In this document: one piece after another, positions 18,101 through 27,100 of the stretch
How the letters are laid out: each line of letters begins with the position of its first letter
How positions within the stretch are numbered: position 1 is the stretch's first letter
Assembly (NCBI GenBank): GCA_029934215.1
Contig: JAOZMR010000003.1
Location: 1 to 30,278, forward strand
Length of the DNA stretch: 30,278 nucleotides
Direction: 5' to 3'
Source: Pontiellaceae bacterium
GTDB taxonomy: Bacteria > Verrucomicrobiota > Kiritimatiellia > Kiritimatiellales > Tichowtungiaceae
The notes under the pieces: generated by a model
The model's database searches: none
What the model saw: the letters and a program-made list of their open reading frames with translations, nothing else
What the model was told of the DNA's origin: nothing
Position numbers and translations under genes: made by a program

Positions 18101-21100
18101 TCATTAAACCAGTCGCGTCCAGAATACCATAGCGTTTCTACCTCATGAGGAGCCGCATCCCGCAAAGCGGTGCTTAGTCCCCAAAGCATCATATACTGTT
18201 TGTGGTCAGGATTCGGTGGCCAAGCCTGATCATCAAACCAACGTTCCGAATTCTTCCAACGGTTGGAAGAAAACGAGTCTCCGAGCATAGAGGAAAAGTT
18301 CATTCCGCCGGCAGTGCCAGCCCATAGATCGTAACTGTCCTGCGGGTACGGATTGGTATTACCAAAGGCGCCGTCTGGACGTATCACGTTAGTCAACCAG
18401 ATTTCCAATTCACTAAGGGTCGTGTTTGGAATCATAATACCGAACGTCTGCTGTGCGCTACGCAACGCTGGACCCATATGCATGCCACCAGCTGTATCAG
18501 CCGAACTCGACCAACGATTCCAGCCCCCTCGGTTGTTTCCGTCGATTCGCTGACTCGAGATGATATATTCAGTCAAATCTTGGGCGAGATCACAGAAATG
18601 CCTATAGCGAACATTCGCTTCTCCGGTTTCAGCCATAGCAAACCAACTTTGAGAAGCGGCGAGAGTGCGAATACTGCGAGCTGTTGGAATGTTTGCGTAA
18701 CTATCATTCACCTTAAGAGTGAACCCATTTCCATTCAGATCAAATGTTCCATCGTCAGCAACGGAGGTTAGCTGAGCGAATAACCAATCGTAACCCATCC
18801 GCACAGTTTTCACGTACGGATCTGCGGCTACATTGCCTTCGAGTCTATGTCCATTTTTTTGGAATGCAGAAATGGCGGCTCCGGCAGATTCGACTTCTTT
18901 CCATCCGGTATAAACCGAAGTCCAACGCCCAGTCGATTTGTTCTGATCTTTATACAACCACCAGAGACCCTCGTTGACAGCAATTGCTGTACGATTCTCT
19001 GCGGTATCTTCAACAATTTCAACGGTGCAAACTGCTTCGTCGAGATGATCGGCAGCGTCCCAGACTCGCAAGGTGACAGCAAATGTGTCGCCCGGTTGTC
19101 CGGAATATATGTGCGACTGCTCAAGGATCGTCGGATTTCCGGTCGTCAGAACACCCGTCTCATTTCCGTCGCCATAAATCCACTGATAGCGGAGCGTTCC
19201 GCTATCGCGAGCCAGCCCCTTCATACGCAAGGATTCGCCCGAAACGACAGGATGCGCCGCATCTGGATCTCCGTCGATCCACGGGATCAGCGCCTGCGGC
19301 GGCGCGTCTTCAAGAACGGTTACAGATACCGTATTGGTTGCCGATTGCCCCGCTCCGTCCGTGACGATTAGTCGGGCGGAATAGCTACCCGCCTGCGAGT
19401 ATGTGACTTCCGGATTGATGCCAACCGCGTCGATGTCGTTGGCTGGGTTTCCATCGCTATCGGAGTCTGTGTTGATATCCGCGTCCCACCAGTAGCTTAC
19501 AATACCTTGCTGTATACCAGGTGCGGCGGCATCCGAAGAACGAGACGCATCGAAATAGACCGGCGGACCATTTATCCCACCGTCGGTTGGTACTCCCGCG
19601 TCAGCGGTCGGGACTGTCGAACCAACGATTACAACAGGAAATTCAGCGGGCGCTGAACGTCGCCCTGCATCATCCATTACGACGAGACTCACTGTGTACG
19701 TTCCGTTTGACGGATAACGGTGTAGCGGATTATTGCCTTCACCTGTTGTGCCGTCGCCAAAGTCCCAGAAATAAGAGGCTAGCGGTTCATCCGATGTTGA
19801 GGCACTGCCATCGAATCGAACCGTCCATCCGGATTCAGCTCGCAGCTCGGTCGCTTCGGGTACGTCCGGAGAGATGACCGCTTCAGGAGCGGTTCCAGCG
19901 GCGGTTAGAGTGACGGTGCAGAAAGCGAGTTCACTGGTTTGTAGTAGGTGATCTTGAACTCTCAGAGCAACGTTGTGCTGTCCGAGTTCGGTAAACATCC
20001 ATGAAGGTTCTGGCAAACCGACATCTGAAGGACGGAAGCCGGCAGATTCTTCGTAATCGAAGTCCCATTCGTAATCCAACAAACCGTAATCATCCGTGCT
20101 ATCGGCTGAGGAGAAAGATACCCGCCAAATCCCGGCGGAGGCTGAGTCTGTTTCTAACGTGATGGCAGGCGGCGTGATCTGCGCGACGGGAACCGTGCCG
20201 CATACTGTTTCGACCGTAGTCGTTGTGCTATGTGTTAACCCAGCGGCATTACGAACCGTCAAAACAAGACTATTTGTTGCAGCAGGCGGATAGAATCGGA
20301 AGTTGGGTGTTGCTCCGGTAGCGCATTCGCGAACACGTTCCACATCGAATCCATAGTAGGACGAATGATTCTGCCAGCCACGATGATAAGCGGTTGCGGT
20401 TCCGTTATCGCTTTCATACATCTTGATCCACTCTTCGTTTTCGGCGATTTTGTAATAGAAAATCGCGCCAGCATCGTGTTTCAGCTCAATGCGAAAGTCG
20501 TACCAAACGTCTGGAGAAAGCGAAACATCGCAATGCCGCCAGATACCGTTTTCTACGACATACGTCGAAGAAGAATAACGCATAATCATGTATGGCATGC
20601 TGTTGAAGCTGTTGTTTGCACCGACGGAACGCAACCCGAAGCCGCCGTAGCTACTGCCGGAATGGAACCGCAGGCGAGACTCGATCACCTGACCAGCCGT
20701 GCGCTGAATCGTTTCTTTATCGTAAGCATAAATCGTGGAAGATGCTGGTGTGTACGACGGTTTAGCGAGCACTAATACGCCGTTCGACAGTGCAACAGAT
20801 GCTTCAGCGACCCATTTCCGACCAAACAGGTCTTCGGAATCAAATTCGTCGTACCCAACATCCCAGAGATATTGCTCGACAATGCCGACTGGAGTGGTTG
20901 ATCCAGAGCCATCGAATTCTACATTCCAAGTGCCGTTTGTGGCTACGGATTCGTTAAACAAATAGGGTCCACCAGCGTTGGCGGTCGGTGCTTGCGGTTC
21001 GCTGATGGTAATGGTGCCTGTGATCAGAACCGTCTGCCGAGCGTGATCCGTTACGCGTGCGGCGATTATATACGTGCCGACGGCATTCCAAGAGTTTGTG

Positions 21101-24100
21101 GCGAGTATTCCTGTGGTACCAGACGCCCGAAAGCCAGTTTCGTTGTGATAATCCCAATCCCAATCGATTTTCCATATTCCTTGATCATCTGTCGCGGCAG
21201 AAGCATCGAACACAGTACTCCATATTCCGTTTTGCGCCTGTACTTCGTTGATTGTTCGATCAAAATTGAACGGCGCCTGCGGCGCAGTTTCTCCCGAGCA
21301 GGTGAGAACACCGCTTGCAACTGATTCTACTCCGGCATGATTGCGGACGCTAAAGGAGAGCGGGGTGATTCCGCCTTGGTGAACGATCAGGTCAGGTTGA
21401 ATGCCGGTATCGGTTTCAACAAAATCATCAAATGCCACATCCCCTACGGCAATCACTGCCTTGCGGAACGTAGCATCTGTAACGGTGAAATTTTCGTGCA
21501 ACAACATCCATGAAGCATCGTCGGTGTCTGGTCGCATCCAGTAGCTAGCCCCTCCGTTGGCGTGGAGTTCGATTCGAACACGGTACCAAACTCCGTATTG
21601 CCAAGCCGGACTAAGCAGAGTTGTGCCGTTCTGATAAACATAGATAGAACCGCCTGTCAGATACAAACCGTGCTTGATATTGTAGGTTTGAGTCGCTTCA
21701 GAATCGGTTTTGAAGCCTAAATAAGCATAACCTGAATTGATCTTTATTCTCCCTTCGAAGCGCTGCGCCTCTGCTCGCGAATAGGTGGCTCGGCTGATTG
21801 CGTAGGTTGATAATCCAGAAGGAAAGAGTAGCGCGTTGCTCTGTATGACCGACGAATGCACCAGCCATTTACCATCGTCAATCTCTTCGCCGTCGAAAGA
21901 ATCGGTTCCGTACGTCCAAACCGCACTTAAGATGCCGGATTCTGCATCAGATGCGGTAGCCTGATCGAGATTGACGCGCCATCCGCCATTTGTGGCCATG
22001 CTTTCATCGGCAGAGTATGGCCCGCCGACGCTGATGGCCGGCGCGGTTTGCGCACCGATCGTAACGTTGACTTGTCCTGTGGAAACAACACCATCTGCGC
22101 CGAGAGCCGCCAACGTGAAAGACGCCCCAGCGGCGTTCACAGGAAATTCAATGGAATCACTACTTCCGGCGGACGCCAGCTTAATATTGTCAAATAAAAC
22201 ATCCGTGTAAGAGGTACCGATTGCGAGCATCGGAAGTTCAATCGCATCGGGATGATCGTTAAGCTCCAGCAGAAGAGTGTCATTATGATAGAAAATGAGT
22301 CGACCGGCTTTGCGTTTTAGAGTTAGCTTAAATGGAGTTCCTGGTTGCAACCAACCTGGTGTAAGAGCTGTTTGATCCAAAAGGCTACCATTACGGTAGA
22401 TGTACGCCTTGTCTTGTCCTGCCCCAGAAATGACGAAGTCGTAATAGATGCCAAAGTTGCGCGTGCCGAGTCGCAGTTTAATCTGCTCTCCGCTTCCTGC
22501 CAAAATGCTGACATCTGTTTCGAAGGTGAAATCGCTCAACGGTAGCAATCGGCTCTGGTAACTCGCAAAAGCAGTATATGTTGAGACGTTATTTTGACGC
22601 AGACTGTGCGACCCACCGATGGTCGGCGTGTTGGTGGTGATCACCCAACTTCCGTTGTTGATTTGCCAGTTGCTCATCGATGCACTTTCGAAATCATCAA
22701 TCAGATCCGACTCAAGACCGGTTCCAAGCGGTCCGCTGGTACCGAATGTGAAATCATCAAAAAGAACAGCACCGCTATATTTAATCAGCCCCGCCGCCGG
22801 ATTACCGCTATAAGGAACTGCATTCAAGAATTGATCATCGAGATAGCACTGCGCCAATCCGTTGGTCAGCTCTATACTCAGTTTATAATTCGTGTCCGGC
22901 TGCAAGGTGAATCCGAGCGGATACACTAACATACTCCCGTTTGGAGCCAGCAGTTCGAGACGGGTTGATCCGTTATTTAGCATGGCTGTGCAGAATTCAT
23001 ATCCGTTGGCTTCCCTTGCAAAAATGAGACCGGAGCGCGTTGTCGTTCCGCTCGGAAAACGCAGAATCGTGCTCATTTTATAGGTTCCGGAAAGTTGCGG
23101 TGTATCCAGCAAAAGCGTACTTTTTGTCGAAGTATTTGTTTGTGCCAACAGAGCCGCTCCGTTCATTTGCGAATCATTACGCAACTGCCAATCACTCGAA
23201 ATCGTAGTCCACTGGCTGTCCAGAGTTCCGCCTTCGAAGCCATCTGAAAATTCAAAATTGCGTGATGCAAAGAAACGCGTCGATGCATCCGCGCCGCTCA
23301 ATCGATTACTTGCATTAAACGATAGTTCCCACTGTCCGTTGACGGCATCCGCCTCTTGAAGCACAACGGGGTCAGATAGAACGGTAACAAGACTACCGGT
23401 AACCGAGACCTGAGCGCCGACGATTGCAACGATGCCTTCATCAGAAACCGCATGAAGTCGAACCGTATAGCGCCCCGATTCCGTAAAGGTGTGCGAAATG
23501 TTGCTTACCGAGCCGGCGGTCTGCGTGCCGTCGCCAAAGTCCCACAGGTTCGAGCTGATGGTTGCGCAGGTGATATCAGCGCTGAACTGAATGGCTTCAC
23601 CAACTGAAATCACGGAGTGATCCGTGCTGAGTTCAATTTGCGGGGTTCCGTCCGGTGGTTCCAGCGGAGTTGCTGCCACACCGTAAGCGGATGACCAAAC
23701 TGTGCTTACTTCCTGTGTAAAGGTGTTATCGCCTGTTGCTCTAAGGAATTGTAGCTGATTCACTGTGGCTGCAACCAAATCTGGACGACCATCTTCTGTG
23801 AAGTCATACGCGGCAAATCCGGCATGCTGATTGAGCGCGAGCGAATCGACGGTTTCGCCTGAACCGAAAGATCGATCGCCTGTGCCCGCGAAGAGCTGAC
23901 TTGGAGCACTGCCTCCAGAGCGACAGATCAGGTCGGGATGCCCATCCTGATTGAAATCGCCAGCAACCAGTCCGTACGGATCCGAGCCAGAGACTCCGAT
24001 CTCGAGCGCTGGCTCGAAGGTGCTATCTCCGCGACCAAAGGCTACATAAATTTTTCCACTCGAATAGAAGGACGCCGCAATATCGAGATGTCCGTCATGA

Positions 24101-27100
24101 TCAAAGTCCGCCGTGACAATGCCGCGACCATATCCATCAACCATCGGAACCGTTCGTTGGGTGAATCTTCCTGTTCCGTCCCCTTCCAACAGCAAAAGCG
24201 GAAGATTGTTTTGGTGCGTTGTAACAATGACATCCGCGTGTCCGTCCTCATTAAAATCACCTGTTGCCGCCCGCATGATGTAGCTGTTGTTTGGACCTTC
24301 GAGACGGATTGCCTGCGTCTTTTCAAAGGTGTTGTCGCCACGATTGAAATAGATCAGTCCGATGGCATAGCCAGAACCGATGGTTCGGAAGGCGAGAATA
24401 TCATCGAAGCCATCTGCATTGTAATCGCCGACGGTCAGCGCACGAACATAGCCACTTCCTATGTCGTCTAGCTTTTTCCATTCCTCAAGGGAGTCCGAAT
24501 CGCTGCGCCAGCGACTGATCCGCAATTCACCAGAATCCTTGCTGGCTACGGCAAATGGTTCGAGCCGTCCGTCCACGGTCAGCGTCAGGGTTGCAGGGTC
24601 AGAATAGCGAGTGCTGAATTCAAACTGATTGACACCTCGGTTTAATGGCAAATTCACCTGCCAACTTCCGTTGGATGCGATGGATAACACCCCGGAAAGC
24701 TCGGAAACAGTGTTCGTCCAAAACAGCTCGTTTGCTGTGCCGCTAACGGTTCCTTCTACACTCAGTTGGCTTGTGCCTTCAGGCAGCGTTTGTGATGCGG
24801 TCGTGATGGTGACGGATGCTGGATCGTAAAGTGTTTCAATTCCATATTCATTTGCTGGGCCGCTGCCGGTTGAAGAGATTTCATCGTCGTCAAGAGCTCG
24901 GTCATAAACTAGAATTTCAACGAGATCCCCGCCAAATGGAGATGATGAGTAATATCCTGAGGCTCCAAAATGTAATATTCCGGGCGAACCGGTTTGACCA
25001 GAAGTAACGGTTTTGTCGTCTCCATCGATCGAGAACAAGCTATTTGTTCCGTCGTTGCGCACCGTGCATAGATATAGTCGGTTCGTTTGTGGCTGAACGG
25101 TGCCATCGTTTACATAGCTCCATCCAGCCTGATGGCGGAAGACATTGTTTTGAAGTCCAACATACCAGCGTGAGCTACCTTGAAGGGCGGGTCGGAGTCC
25201 GGTCGCCTCAGAGCCGGACGAGAAAATCATGTGGATCGTGTACGGCGCTGGAAGCGAAAGAATCGATATCATGCTGTCGTCAGTGAGATCAAAGCGAACT
25301 GCGGGTTTGCCGTGCATGGTATCGGTCGTCAGTAGCGGCGCACGATTGGTTACACTTTGTGTGAAATGATTTCGGTAGCCAGAGAGGTCGAGCCAGGTCA
25401 TGACGCAACCTGTTTCGTTTGTTTCCGCACCGGAATCCGCACGCCACCAGCCAATCAATCCTGGCTCGGTCGAAGCAAAGCCATTCGGAAGAATATTGAA
25501 TGTGCATTTGATAACGCTACCTGGTGAAACATGTTCTGTTTCAGTAAGCGTTAGAACGATGGTTTCGTTCATTTCAGCGGCGCCATCATCAATAAGCGTA
25601 ACGGTAACAACCGCTGAATTTGTTCCTGCCGGAATCGTGAACGCGTTTGTGGTCAACGTGTAATCCGCTCCGTCGCTCGCTGTTCCGCTGACGGTGAATG
25701 GAACCATTAAATCGGAATCCGTCGGTTGATCAAGTGTAACCTTCACCTGCACAGTTCCGTCTATTTCTTGCACAAAATGTTCTGCTGTCTCGAAGTCCGC
25801 AATGCAGGCGTTCGTGGAGATAATGCGCAGGCGATCGACGAATCCGGCATTTTGTCCAGAAATATTGCTGTAATTTCTAGCGTAAGTCCACCGCAGGGTA
25901 ACATTCCCTTCCGTTTCGAAAACCTGATCAAACTGAGTCCAATCGGTATTGCTATAAATGCTACTGTGCATCACACCGTTGGTGTACAGAGTCAGATACT
26001 CGTAATAAGAAGACACTTTCCACCCGAACAAAACACGAGCCGGAGTTTGGATATCTGTCTCCATCCATGTGCTCTCGGAACTCTCAATGTATTTGCTACG
26101 AGCGGCATCTTTGCCATCCTGTGCATATTCGGTTTGATAATGCCACGCATTGGTGTCGCTCATGCGCAAAACCATGTGCGGCACGTCTAGCGCTCGCGGA
26201 ATATCCGACAACGTGTATGCACCTACGGATGCCGCGCTCGGATCAAGACCATCAGCAAAAGCACTTGCTTTGATTAAAGCGGTGTTCGTTACGAACAGCG
26301 GAGCGCTATAAAGCGGCGATGTCGCAATCGGTTCGGTTCCGTCGAGCGTGTAGCGGATTTCAACGTCTGGACGTGGATGAGAAAGGGCGACGGACAAGTC
26401 CGGATAAAAAGCGGTGTCGGTCGGCGGGTTGAGTGTCGGCGGCGGAATGGATTTGCGATAGGTCGCTGTGGAAATTTCGCTTTCAGTTTGACCGTCCTTG
26501 AAGCCGCGCGCTTTTACGGTGGTGGTTTCCGTCAAAACGAATGCCCCTTCATACAGCGGGCTGGATTGTGTTGGCTCGCTTTCGTCGAGCGTGTAGCGAA
26601 TCTCAGCGCCAGTCGTGGCACAACTTAAACTGATTTCCAGTGAACTCTCGAAAACGGTTTCATCCACCGGCGAAAATGTGGGCACAGCAACAGGGGAAAA
26701 CGTCCATGAAGAAAGGTCGACCTGATCCACATAGGCGGAAGTGTTATAAACAGTTGCCGGATAATAGGACGACACCTGCCATCGCAACGTGTGTTCGCCT
26801 GGCGTTTCAAATGTGTAGGATATTTTTTGCCAGTCGGTTTCGCTGTAAAGCTGTTTAACGTAGGAACCATCGGCGTATAAAGTTAGATAACAATTATAGA
26901 AATACGAAGATGTGAATTTCCAGTAGAAACTGATCGTGCCAGAGCCACTGAGCGTGGCGCTAGCCCAAGTTTGCTGGTTGTAGGACGTCGTTTTCCCGCT
27001 TTGACCAGCGGCTCCGTCACGCGAAACAACAGTCTGACCAAACCAAGGAAAAGAGGTATCAGTTTCCGCTTCATCGAGATTCATGGCAAAAGCCAACGGT

